Shown here: piece by piece, positions 58,401 through 64,000 of the stretch
Layout of the letters: each line of letters opens with the position of its first letter
How positions within the stretch are numbered: position 1 is the first letter of the stretch
Origin: Hemicordylus capensis
Taxonomy: Eukaryota > Chordata > Lepidosauria > Squamata > Cordylidae
NCBI RefSeq assembly: GCF_027244095.1
Contig: NC_069662.1
Location: forward strand, 143,114,294-143,178,293
Length of the DNA stretch: 64,000 nucleotides
Reading direction: 5' to 3'
Made by a program: the position numbers and the translations under genes
The notes under the pieces: model-generated
What the model saw: only the letters and a program-made list of their open reading frames with translations
What the model was told of the DNA's origin: nothing
Database searches by the model: none

Positions 58401-60197
58401 CACCCAAGGTGCTGATGCAAATGGATCTTCTTTTCAGACCAAAAATATTAACGCAATTCCATTTAAATGAGGATATAGTTTTACCAACCTTTCCCCAAAA
58501 TCTAGAGACAGCACTGGAAAGGGCCATGCACTCCTTGGATGTGCAGCGCATACTGCTGTATTATCGGGTTGCGACAAGAGACATAAGGAAAAACAAGTTA
58601 TTTGTGGTGCACAAGTGGAGGTCCAAAGGACGACCAATGTCAAGACAAAGGCTGTCCCAGTGGTTAGTTCAGCTGATAAGGCCAGCATACAAAAATCAGG
58701 GGAAAGAACCTCAAAAATCCATTAAGGCATACTCAACGAGGGCTTATGCATCTTTGGCAGCCAATCTGGCAGGAATTTCAATGGCAGAAATCTGCAGGGC
58801 GGCAGCGTGGTCTTCACACCAGCTGTTTATAAGGCATTATGCCATTGATTTGCATCTAACAAAGGAGGCTAGTTTTGGATGGAGTGTTCTGAAGCTGGTA
58901 CTGCCATAATGAAAGGCTCTACTGTGCTCACCATTAGATGCAGAGCTGGCTAATCACCCGATGCAATGGTAGGGATGGGCCCGGACCGGTCTGGACCTGG
59001 GTGGTCCGGATTGGGGGTGGGGGGTTGCTTTAAGAGCGGCAGGAGGGTTTACTTACCCCTCCCGCCGCTTCCTGCGGTGGCGCCGTAATTAGTAGAGTGA
59101 TTGGGGCGGCAGGATACCTCCCTGCCACCCCTTCCCCGCTGCGGCTCTGCAAAGCTCCCAGTAATGCTTTGTGCGCACGCACGTCAGTGACATGAAGCAC
59201 GCGCACAATGCGCGCGCAAAGCATTACTGGGAGCTTTGCAGAGCCGCAATGGGGAAGGGGCGGCAGGGAGGTGTCCTGCCGCCCCAATCACTCTACTAAT
59301 TACGGCGCCACCGCAGGAAGTGGCGGGAGGGGTAAGTAAACCCTCCCACCACTCTTAAAGCGACCCCCCCACCCCAGTGCCGGACCACAGTGTGGCGGTT
59401 CCGTGCACACCCCTATGCAATGGATCATGATCCAGATAAGCAGATTGCTCACCTGTAACTTATGATCTGGAGGTGATCTGTTGTATTCATAAATCCCACC
59501 CGGACCTCCCCGCAATCTAAAGAAAGAAAGAAAAAAAAAGAAACTCACAAGGATCGTCAACACTTGGCAGTCTGCAAGAAACTGAGCAAGAACACGCCCC
59601 AACTGCCGAAAATAACTGACACATGGAGCACGTGCAGGGCAATTGGAGGCTAACGAGGAGCTAGTCGATCTATCTGCGACGTCCCTGCGCAGGTGCAGAA
59701 CCCATTCATTATGAATATACCGGTAACTATCACCTCCAGATCATAAGTTACAGGTGAGCAATCTGCTTTTCTGATGAGTATGTTGGTTGAAATTGTAAAA
59801 TCACTTCAATTGAATAAAGGGAGAAATCATGAAAAGATAAGGGGCTCGTGCATCAAGATCTGTTGCAGTTAAATTAGTTGCATTACTATATTAGAGAGAT
59901 GGTGCTGGAGAAGATTTTTAAAAGAAAGCTCGCTGTAGTAGTTGGTATGGAAGAGGACTATGTATCTCCCCCCCCCCCCGGTCTAAATTGTTAATCATTT
60001 AAATATCAGATGAATTGGACTCTAATCCAGTAAATAAGAATGTCCTGGAAGTTTCTGGATAGTTGAGGTATGATTGTAATTGTAGTTGAGGTGTGACTGT
60101 AAAAAATTGTTGTCTTTTATAAATTTATTTGTTTTTTTAGTACGTTTATATACTGCCCCTTACAAAAAAGTCCCCGGGCAGTTCACAATATAAATAC

Positions 60198-60232
<35 letters not shown>

Positions 60233-61030
60233 CTGTATGGAACATTACCCTTTGGAAACCTCTTCACGAAAAGAGCTTTTGGTCAGCATAACTGAGTTCA
60301 CTTCCTATTCTTCATGAGAATCTATTATTTATTATTAGTAGGATTTCTGCTTTGTTTTTCAAACCTGAAGAGCTCACAAGATGGCTTACAAAAAAGATAA
60401 CATGTATAAACCTGCCCCCACATTACACAGAATAAAAGCCAAGACCCACAGCAAAAAATGTCCATAAAGCAAAGCATCAGACAAAAGGATCAGAGGCCTA
60501 AGATACCAGACAACTTACTTGAGGGGACCAACTTAGATCAATTAATGAAAGGCATCAAAATAATAAAAGGATTTTTGACAGTTGCCATTGGTGGTGCCTG
60601 ACAGGCCTCCATGGGGAGGGTGGAGTGCCATCCCAGATCGTTTATTTAAAAGGTAATCTGACTTTTTTCCATTTTATTCTTAGGGTCTTCTGCTGAGAGA
60701 TCGAGGAACTGATTTTGAAAGTTTAGAGAAATTGATGAAAACAAAAAACATACCTGAAGTTCATCAAGATGCTTTTAAAACTGGGTTTGCAGAGGGCTTT
60801 TTGAAATCACAGGCACTCTCACAGCGTACAAATGGTTAGTTGGTCTTACTGGCTCGTGTGTGTGTGTGTGTGTGTGTGTGTTTGTGTGTATAAATTATTC
60901 AGGAAGCTTCTTTTATTTAACTTGCAATTTCTCTTCTTTTTTTCAGATTCCTCAAGACGAAACCGTTACATTCTGGTTCTTCTGATAATGCTTAGTATTT
61001 ATGGTTTATTTAAAAACCCATATTTATCTG
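30555..61030 (+). CDS. YME1L1: YME1L1 (mitochondrial i-AAA protease), first seven coding exons
   Basis: YME1L1 is the ATP-dependent zinc metalloprotease of the inner mitochondrial membrane, facing the intermembrane space, and processes OPA1 among others. Exons: 30555-30587, 35708-35839, 38599-38761, 51520-51618, 52835-52944, 60684-60834, 60947-61030. All have AG/GT borders and matching phase, 772 nt, 257 complete codons. The start is MFSFPTTVQPQ with A at -3. Recognisable pieces: VTVPLSHLINAFHSPK, LNLRDLGLPDLK, SAQSFFENKYG, SRGFKTLKSRARRLQSTSER, MKTKNIPEVHQDAFKTGFAE. The single membrane helix is at about residues 237-251 (YILVLLIMLSIYGLF), followed by KNPYLS. AAA+ and HEXGH protease exons must lie past the window. 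I did not find the extra 57-residue exon of the longer human isoform between exons 2 and 3. Confidence 0.95.
31241..31559. mobile_element. non-autonomous hAT element with exact 8-bp duplication
   Basis: It starts CAGGGGTGTAGCAAGG and ends TATAGTACATTTTACCTG, flanked by GACATTTT on both sides (31233-31240 and 31560-31567). 319 bp, no transposase. Terminal sequence related to the element at 21825. Confidence 0.82.
31650..32040 (-). mobile_element. L2-like LINE fragment
   Basis: TTTGTACTGCCTACACATAT, TGTTGAAGCTCTTATTTCAA and CAGGGAGTGTATTCCAAAGC recur in the same order at 37800-38130. A 12-bp unit (AGCTCATGAAGG) is repeated about three times near 31968-31998. Confidence 0.55.
32041..34060. other. 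YME1L1 intron 1, middle
   Basis: Fragments of LINE-like repeats occur at about 32920-33010 (GTCTCAAGGCAGCTTGCAAG) and 33440-33560. The remainder is not recognised. Confidence 0.35.
34066..34281. repeat. 216-bp foldback with perfect 14-bp ends
   Basis: CTGACATCCTGACT at 34066-34079 is the exact complement of AGTCAGGATGTCAG at 34268-34281. A second inner pairing (GCTTGGAAGC) lies between. Probably a small DNA-transposon remnant; the termini resemble no family that I know. Confidence 0.6.
34282..35707. other. YME1L1 intron 1, right end
   Basis: No recognised element, exon or array was seen in this 1.4 kb. Confidence 0.3.
35708..35839 (+). CDS. YME1L1: YME1L1 exon 2
   Basis: 44 codons, phase 0 on both sides. 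VTVPLSHLINAFHSPKS is conserved; the rest (EAAPEHDVQNTE) is variable. Acceptor ACGCTAG, donor GTAAGG. Confidence 0.93.
35898..35976. mobile_element. small foldback with ACTACAACTCCC core
   Basis: GTTTTTGGGCTACAACTCCC faces GGGAGTTGTAGTCCAAAAA around a short loop containing ATTGTGGCTGGGGATGATG. Core of the same hAT foldback family as 12724, 16116 and 30176. Confidence 0.6.
35977..36834. other. YME1L1 intron 2, left
   Basis: A palindrome-like stretch near 36500-36610 (TAACTATGGTTTACAAACC and GTTTGCAAACCATAATTA) suggests a decayed foldback element. Nothing else was recognised. Confidence 0.35.
36835..37525 (+). repeat. tandem array, about 153-bp unit, with an S4 insertion
   Basis: The phrase TTCAAGATGG (or TTCAGGATGG) starts at 36935, 37088, 37214 and 37479. 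Spacings are 153, 126 and 265 bp. The 126 unit lacks about 27 bp; the 265 unit contains a 112-bp S4 repeat, so 265-112 is 153. Each unit also carries GTCATCCACC and TTTGAACC. Confidence 0.8.
37333..37444 (+). mobile_element. dispersed repeat S4 inserted in the tandem array
   Basis: GAACATCCCTGCTGGATCAG, CATCTAGTCCAGCATCCTG and CCACCAGATGCCACTGG. It interrupts a unit between CACCTCAA and GGGCATAG, and its length accounts for the long spacing. Confidence 0.7.
37790..38130 (-). mobile_element. L2-like LINE fragment
   Basis: CCCAATACATATGCCTCAGG, GAAGCTCTTGCCCTGACAGG and GAGTGTGTTCCAAAGCCTCG match 31650-32040 in order. Read on the minus strand it is the 3' part of an L2-type LINE. Confidence 0.55.
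38131..38598. other. YME1L1 intron 2, right end
   Basis: AT-rich sequence with no exon or repeat that I recognise, up to the acceptor at 38598. Confidence 0.3.
38599..38761 (+). CDS. YME1L1: YME1L1 exon 3
   Basis: A 163-bp exon giving PTLNLRDLGLPDLKASQLDE, LVDRLLPGCC, SHWQTSYISAQSFFENKYG. Acceptor TTTCACAG, donor GTATGT. Confidence 0.94.
39090..39749 (+). mobile_element. L2 LINE, upstream part of a split copy
   Basis: It encodes the C-terminal reverse-transcriptase region of L2 LINEs in broken frames: LQLIQNAAARLVSGSSRRD, ITPMLKELYWLLIRFWAKY, KVLVITSKALNSLGPGYL, ERAFSIAAPGLWNAHPV. The copy stops at GCGCACCCTGTT, where a second LINE is inserted, and resumes at 41402. Confidence 0.8.
39750..41389 (-). 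mobile_element. 5'-truncated non-LTR retrotransposon inserted into the L2 copy
   Basis: Minus-strand frames encode AVFVDLKAAFDSISWVKLW, QGCILAPLLFNYYINS and LLYADDAFLLSR (the RT active-site box), then KEGLEINFQKTKIMAF. Downstream a CPCGLDQVETIEHVLLFC zinc-knuckle-like motif lies near the C-terminus. The open frame breaks more than once (40811, 40769, 40594, 40392). It is flanked by GCGCACCCTGTT at 39738-39749 and 41390-41401. The clade is unsure (R4-, Vingi- or Kiri-like). Confidence 0.8.
41402..41650 (+). mobile_element. L2 LINE, downstream part of the split copy
   Basis: It resumes GAAATAAGAGCCTCCCC, coding EIRASPFAGNF, then a KTHLFTQAF-like end in a shifted frame. The 3' UTR carries TGTAAACTGCCCAGAGATGC and ends in AAT repeats. 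It is continuous with 39090-39749 once the inserted LINE is set aside. Confidence 0.75.
41651..42470 (-). mobile_element. second L2 LINE copy, tail to tail with the first
   Basis: Minus-strand frames give NKLKLNPSKTEVLIVGG, SRLDYCNMLYVGLPLYIV, LIQNAAARLVSGVSWR, LKQLHWLPICFWAKYKV and LPMDIRLSSLEVFRRALKTH. GLPLYIV and LIQNAAARLVSG are shared with the + strand copy, so both are one family facing each other's 3' end. Confidence 0.8.
42733..42907 (+). repeat. left inverted terminal repeat of DIRS element A
   Basis: It starts TATGATCTGGATTGTGATCC and ends near TTTGACTGCC. It pairs in inverted orientation with 48882-49041, sharing GGTTGGGGCGTTTCCTTTTC and the GGGTTCTG and AGGGACCTC words. The left copy holds about 14 extra bases. 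Confidence 0.88.
48723..48809 (+). repeat. internal complementary region of DIRS element A
   Basis: The first part (48723-48754) is the complement of the element's left tip and the second (48755-48809) is the complement of its right tip with extension, joined directly. This is the DIRS arrangement thought to template a circular intermediate. Confidence 0.85.
48882..49064 (-). repeat. right inverted terminal repeat and extension of DIRS element A
   Basis: It runs from GGGCAGTCTGC to GATCATA at 49041, then about 23 bp of extension (AGTTACAGGTAAGCAACCTG) that is found again, inverted, in the internal complementary region. Confidence 0.85.
49065..49924. other. YME1L1 intron 3 between DIRS A and the Helitron-like element
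   Basis: AT-rich intron of about 860 bp. I see no exon and no recognised element. Confidence 0.3.
49925..50513 (+). mobile_element. non-autonomous Helitron-like element
   Basis: It starts TCTATATAATTCTCGAAGGC after A and ends CTAG before T. Eleven bases before the end lies a hairpin, GCAGA-TTC-TCTGC, followed by ACGGGTTAAG and CTAG. A subterminal hairpin plus CTRR end without target duplication is the Helitron signature. No Rep/helicase is present; the interior is GC-rich. A shorter relative is at 1373. Confidence 0.72.
50514..50825. other. YME1L1 intron 3 between the Helitron-like and Tigger-like elements
   Basis: Roughly 310 bp of AT-rich intron with nothing recognised. Confidence 0.3.
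50826..51355. mobile_element. Tigger/pogo-like element with inner LINE 3' end
   Basis: Termini CAGGTGGACCTCACTATAC and GGATAATGGGGTTCACCTG are inverted. The inner words TATCTGCGGATACAAAAGG and CTGATATCCATGGTTCCAG resemble Tigger-type elements. TA precedes the left end; the right flank is CATA, so the TA has probably drifted. A piece at 51160-51235 (GTGAACCGCCTTGAGATTGT) looks like an inserted L2/CR1 3' end. Confidence 0.6.
51520..51618 (+). CDS. YME1L1: YME1L1 exon 4
   Basis: A 99-bp exon giving FADVFSVLRSSYLYGQHPSP, LQNVCKNLQRWP, comparable with human FSTLRSSCLYRHHSRALQSI. Acceptor TTTCTAG, donor GTATGA. Confidence 0.88.
51755..51966 (-). mobile_element. tRNA-derived SINE, family S1
   Basis: AGGAGAGAGCTCAGGGTGGT, CTGGGAAGTAGGTCAGACTG, GCTTCATGGCTGAATGGAGA and CTAGCCACTACACTTCACTG place it in S1, antisense. 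Confidence 0.72.
52159..52330 (-). mobile_element. tRNA-derived SINE, family S3
   Basis: AGGAAGCTGCCTTATACCAA, CCATTGGTCCATCTAGCTCG, GCCTGGCAGTGATCTCTC and GCTACCACTAAGCTGCAGC. The cleanest S3 head in the window. Confidence 0.78.
52429..52462. repeat. (GT)n microsatellite
   Basis: An uninterrupted GT dinucleotide run of about 34 bp in YME1L1 intron 4. Confidence 0.9.
52835..52944 (+). CDS. YME1L1: YME1L1 exon 5
   Basis: A 110-bp exon giving VFVQSRGFKTLKSRARRLQS, TSERLTETENVAPSFVK. This basic segment surrounds the mitochondrial processing region. Donor GTAAGT at 52945; a DIRS element starts within about 70 bp. Confidence 0.95.
53015..53178 (+). repeat. left inverted terminal repeat of DIRS element B
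   Basis: It pairs inverted with 59567-59769, sharing GGCAGTTGGGGCGTGTTCTT, TGCTCAGTTTCT, GCGCAGGGAC and AATGAATGGGTTCTG. Confidence 0.85.
58970..59415. mobile_element. hAT foldback element inserted in DIRS element B
   Basis: It starts TAGGGATGGGCCCGGACC and ends TTCCGTGCACACCCCTA, flanked by TGCAATGG at 58962-58969 and 59416-59423, an exact 8-bp duplication. The interior is a long GC-rich palindrome: AAAGCTCCCAGTAATGCTTT faces AAAGCATTACTGGGAGCTTT, with GCGGCAGGAT and ATCCTGCCGC-like outer arms. 446 bp, non-autonomous. Confidence 0.88.
59416..59491 (+). repeat. internal complementary region of DIRS element B
   Basis: GATTGCTCACCTGTAACTTA and TGATCTGGAGGTGAT are the complement of the element's right tip (about 59725-59769). 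The upstream piece ATGGATCATGATCCAGATAA should match the left tip, which is poorly preserved. Confidence 0.75.
59567..59769 (-). repeat. right inverted terminal repeat of DIRS element B
   Basis: It runs from GGCAGTCTGCAAG through CCCATTCATTATGAATA to an extension AAGTTACAGGTGAGCAATCT that recurs inverted at 59440-59465. Confidence 0.82.
59770..60683. other. YME1L1 intron 5, right end
   Basis: It holds a C run near 59970, a LINE 3'-end fragment at about 60130-60200 (ATATACTGCCCCTTACAAAA) and a (GATA)n tract at 60200-60228. The rest is unrecognised. Confidence 0.45.
60200..60228. repeat. (GATA)n microsatellite
   Basis: Seven perfect GATA units directly after a LINE 3'-end fragment. Confidence 0.9.
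60684..60834 (+). CDS. YME1L1: YME1L1 exon 6
   Basis: A 151-bp exon giving GLLLRDRGTDFESLEKLMKT, KNIPEVHQDAFKTGFAEGFL and KSQALSQRTN. Strongly conserved N-domain. Acceptor TTCTTAG, donor GTTAGT. Confidence 0.96.
60947..61030 (+). CDS. YME1L1: YME1L1 exon 7 (transmembrane helix)
   Basis: An 84-bp exon giving DSSRRNRYILVLLIMLSIYG and LFKNPYLS. It carries the only membrane helix. Acceptor TTTTTCAG, donor GTAAAG, phase 1. The next exon is not in the window. Confidence 0.94.
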
Positions 61031-62536
61031 GTAAAGGCTCCTTTTCTGATACTGGTTTGTTAACTTTTCATTCTTTTGAATCTTTCACTCTTTTCTATGT
61101 GCTCTGTTACCACTGTATCAGATCTGTAATCATTTAAGTTGAGATTGACATTGCAGATTGAGTAAACTCACAAAACAGTTGTCCTTGGTATACACAAATT
61201 TGGGGAGAGGGATATATTTGAAGTAATTTCTGTTTCTCATATGCTCATTTCTTTTCTCTAAAATTCAGTTTCAAAAATATCTTTTCTTACTAGGAGCATC
61301 TCATGCAAGACCTCTGTTTGCACATTTTCTTTTTACTATGTAAACAATCTCTAACTTCTTTTTGAAAAGCAACATATAAATATTAATTTTCTTTGAGTCA
61401 GTTCAATGTTCATAGCAGTATGGTTTGATTCTCTTCTGCTATTTTTCAGCATTTTATATGGAAAATAAATTTGCAGATCAGGTTATAACCTGTAAATGTT
61501 GTGAACTATGTGGTTGGGGTCCTTGGTCCACAGGCTCACAGGGTGCTGCCCTTGACCTATTGGACTAAAGTACCTTCCCCAAGGCTCGTGGGTTGCTGTT
61601 CGCATCAGGGAAGGTTCTGTCCAGTCCAAAAGACTGACTGGGCTTCACTAATCAACTGCCTCTCAAGGGTATTGCTCCTTACTTGAGGGCCCAGGTGAAT
61701 CTACCCTGAATTTCTAGGGGAAAATACCAGTGGATGTGTGAGGAGAACCAGACCAAAGTTGTCTTTTATAACTTGTAGAAATATGCTTGGAAATACAGCA
61801 AGAAAAAGGCTCTGGCAAGCAAAAGCTAAAGCTCCTAATCTAGTATAAATGTAAGCAAATCTTTCTAGTGAAGATGGGAAAGATGGAAAGTAGAGAGGAA
61901 TGGGAGTAGGGAGGAAGGGGAAAGTTCATTACCCAGTGGCAGGAAACCAGCAAATGCCCAGTTTGCTTGTTCTCCCAGCATTCTGGATGCTGGGGTGCCA
62001 TGAAAAGGTGGGGCATGAAGCTAGGGTGCGAAGAATGCTACTGCATCAGGAGGGTGAAGGTGCTTCTTCTGGACCTGCCCTCTGATTATCTGGCTTAGAC
62101 CTCAAAGTCTTATACTCTCTTTAATGGTCCTTTGGGGGTGGTCAGTTCCCATGTCTGTCAAAGGTGCAAATGTGCCAACCTTGACACCAGTCTCCAGTCT
62201 TAGAGTCCAGTCTTAAATGTTGTTGTCTCATTCTCACCCTCCGGGGTTTTGAAGTCTCTGCATTCTAATCCTTATCTCCGGCACCCCACCGCTGGAAGCA
62301 GGATGTCTCAAAGGTTGTTGCCTTCTTCTATCTTCCTTGTCTTTAGCCTTGCTTGATAAGCATTAAATACCATAACAATTGTTTGTGTTCCTTCCTGGCC
62401 CCCAGGTCATTTTCAGTTACCATTGGCATTGGTGTGGGAGGGGGAGACTGGGTGTGAAGAGAAGGAGGGGAGGTTTCTTATACAGAATTCAATCACCAGG
62501 TCTTTGCAAATTTGCCACAATTATATACATAACATA
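61031..62536. other. YME1L1 intron 7, left part
   Basis: I looked for the next exon (VKGVEEAKQEL-type AAA+ start) and did not find it. No known element was recognised in this 1.5 kb. Confidence 0.35.
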
Positions 62537-63971
62537 CACACGTGGACAAATGTGTTGGTACCCCTCCACGAAAAAAGAAGAACCCACAGTTCTCTGAAAT
62601 AACTTGAAACTGACAAAAATAATTGGCACCCATCATTGTTTGTTCCGCATTTAACAAAAATCAGACTTTGCTTTAGAGTTTTGATGCAACAGAATATTTC
62701 AAATAATAACACAAATGAAAATGGCATGGACAAAAATGATGGGACCCTTTACCTAATATTTTGTTGTACAACCTTTAGAGGCAATAACTGCAAACAAGCT
62801 ATTCCTGTAGCTCTCAATGAGACTTCTGCACCTGTCAACAGGTAGTTTGGCCCACTCTTGCTGAGTAAACTGCCCCAGCTGTGTCAGGTTTGAAGGGTGC
62901 CTTCTTCAGACTGCATGTTTCAGTTCTTTCCATAGATGTTCGATAGGATTCAAATCAGGGCTCATAGAAGGCCACTTCAGAATAGTCCAATGTTTTGTTC
63001 TTAGCCATTCTTGGGTGCTTTTAGCTGTGTTTTTTGGGTCATTATCCTGTTGGAGGATCCATGACCTGTGACTGAGTCAGAGCTTTCTGACACTGAGCAG
63101 TACATTTCGCTCCAGAATGTCTTGATAGTCTTGAGATTTCATTGTTCCCTGCACAGACTCAAGGCACCCCGTGCCAGACTCAGCAAAGCAGCCCCCAAAA
63201 GTGAGCCTCCTCCATGTTTCATAGTAGGTATGGTGTTCTTTTCTTTGAAAGCTTCATTTTTTCGTCTGTGGACATAGAGCTGATGTAGCTTGCCAAAAAG
63301 CTCCAGTTTTGTCTCATCTGTCCAAATGACATTCTCCCGGAAGCATTGTGGCTTGTCAATATGCATTTTAGCAAATTCCAGTCTGGCTTTTTAATGTTTG
63401 TCTTTCAACAGTGGAGTCCTCCTGGGTCTTCTTCCATTGAGCCCACTGTCACTCAAAAAGCGATGGATGGTGTGATCAGACATTGATGGACCTTGACCTT
63501 GGAGTTCAGCTTGTATCTCTTTTGAAGTTGTCCTTGGATTTTTGTCTACCATTCTCACTATCCTTCTGCCCATTCTGGGGTCAGTTTTCCTCTTGCGGCC
63601 GCATCCAGGGAGGTTGTCTACAGTCCCATGGACCTTGAACTTCTTAATAATATTTGCAGCTGTTGTCACAAGAACGTCAAACTGCTTGGAGATGGTCTTA
63701 TAGCCTTTGCCTTTAATATGCTTGTCTATAATTTTCTTTCTGATCTCCTTGGACAACTCTGCTTTCTCTGGTCCATGTTCATTGTGGGACACACGATGAT
63801 ACCAAACAGCAGAGTGACTACTTTTCTCCATTTAAATAGGCTGAATGACTGATTGCACGATTGGAGACATGTGTGATACTAATTAAAGAAAACAGCTAAT
63901 TTGAAAAATCACTCTAATCCAATTATTTATGATCTTTTCTAGGGGTACCAACAAATGTGTCCAGGCCACTT
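62537..63971 (-). mobile_element. Tc1-type DNA transposon, near full length, broken
   Basis: The inverted ends share GTTGGTACCCCT and ATTTGTTGGTACC-type sequence (left about 62541-62565, right about 63941-63970). The minus strand encodes a Tc1 transposase from 63831: helix-turn-helix with KGYKTISKQFDVLVTTAANI and RKRKTDPRMGRRIVRMVDKN, then [27 protein letters not shown] and [16 protein letters not shown]. All three DDE residues are visible. One in-frame TAA lies at 63391-63393 (after LLKDKH), and at least one frameshift follows near 63200. The natural stop is at 62753-62755. Probably inactive. Confidence 0.88.
63391..63831 (-). pseudogene. Tc1 transposase, N-terminal DNA-binding part
   Basis: 146 codons from ATG at 63831 to a premature TAA. 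The bipartite paired-like DNA-binding domain is intact (SKEIRKKIIDKHIKGKGYKT, then GRKRKTDPRMGRRI). It reads on in the same frame past the stop into the DDE domain (KARLEFAKMH...), so the stop is a single point lesion. Confidence 0.85.
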
Positions 63972-64000
63972 TAGAATCTCTTTGTAGAATAAGCAATACT

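Larger units (their letters stand above)
53012..59769 (+). mobile_element. DIRS-type tyrosine-recombinase retroelement B (fossil)
   Basis: A second DIRS-like element, in YME1L1 intron 5 and again in sense orientation. Parts: left inverted repeat about 53015-53178; gag-like region about 53460-55840; reverse transcriptase about 56050-57000; RNase H about 57050-57720; tyrosine recombinase about 57900-58909; internal complementary region 59416-59491; right inverted repeat about 59567-59769. It is plainly broken, with roughly ten or more disruptions, and is more decayed than element A. The two differ enough to be separate subfamilies. A 446-bp hAT element has inserted into it at 58970. The left edge is uncertain by some tens of bases. 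Confidence 0.88.

Noticed and set aside
63628-63852. 74-codon + strand frame in the Tc1 element
   Set aside because: Antisense of the transposase DNA-binding domain.
61031-64000. Next YME1L1 exon (start of the AAA+ domain)
   Set aside because: Searched by eye for VKGVEEAKQEL-like coding and splice sites; not present before the window ends.

Overview
The window is nuclear DNA of a vertebrate, most likely a squamate reptile. Three conserved host genes lie in the order ACBD5 (+) > MASTL (-) > YME1L1 (+). This is the neighbourhood I know from human chromosome 10, in the opposite reading direction. The squamate call rests on the repeats: several tRNA-derived SINE families, L2-like LINEs, hAT foldback elements and DIRS-type retroelements. 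The species cannot be fixed from the sequence.

Layout. Positions 1-1011 hold the last two coding exons of ACBD5, ending in a membrane tail anchor. Positions 1012 to about 7155 are 3' UTR and convergent intergenic DNA, with two Helitron- or hAT-like insertions. Positions 7156-28926 hold all of MASTL (Greatwall kinase) on the minus strand: 12 coding exons in phase, 906 codons plus stop, with every kinase motif visible. Positions 28927-30554 are the divergent promoter interval between MASTL and YME1L1. Positions 30555-61030 hold the first seven coding exons of YME1L1, through its transmembrane helix. The AAA+ and M41 protease exons lie beyond the window.

The YME1L1 introns are the element-rich part. 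Intron 2 has a tandem array of about 153-bp units. Intron 3 has an L2 LINE split by a second LINE, a tail-to-tail partner L2 copy, a complete-length but broken DIRS retroelement (about 42.73-49.06 kb), a Helitron-like element and a Tigger-like element. Intron 5 starts with a second, more decayed DIRS element (about 53.01-59.77 kb), which itself carries a 446-bp hAT foldback element in its internal complementary region. The last intron ends with a near-complete Tc1 transposon.

The three host genes are not one pathway. ACBD5 is a tail-anchored peroxisomal protein, MASTL drives mitosis through ENSA/ARPP19 and PP2A-B55, and YME1L1 is the inner-mitochondrial-membrane i-AAA protease. Their linkage is conserved synteny. 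Exon boundaries were read by eye from splice sites, phase and remembered vertebrate protein sequences; no database search was run.
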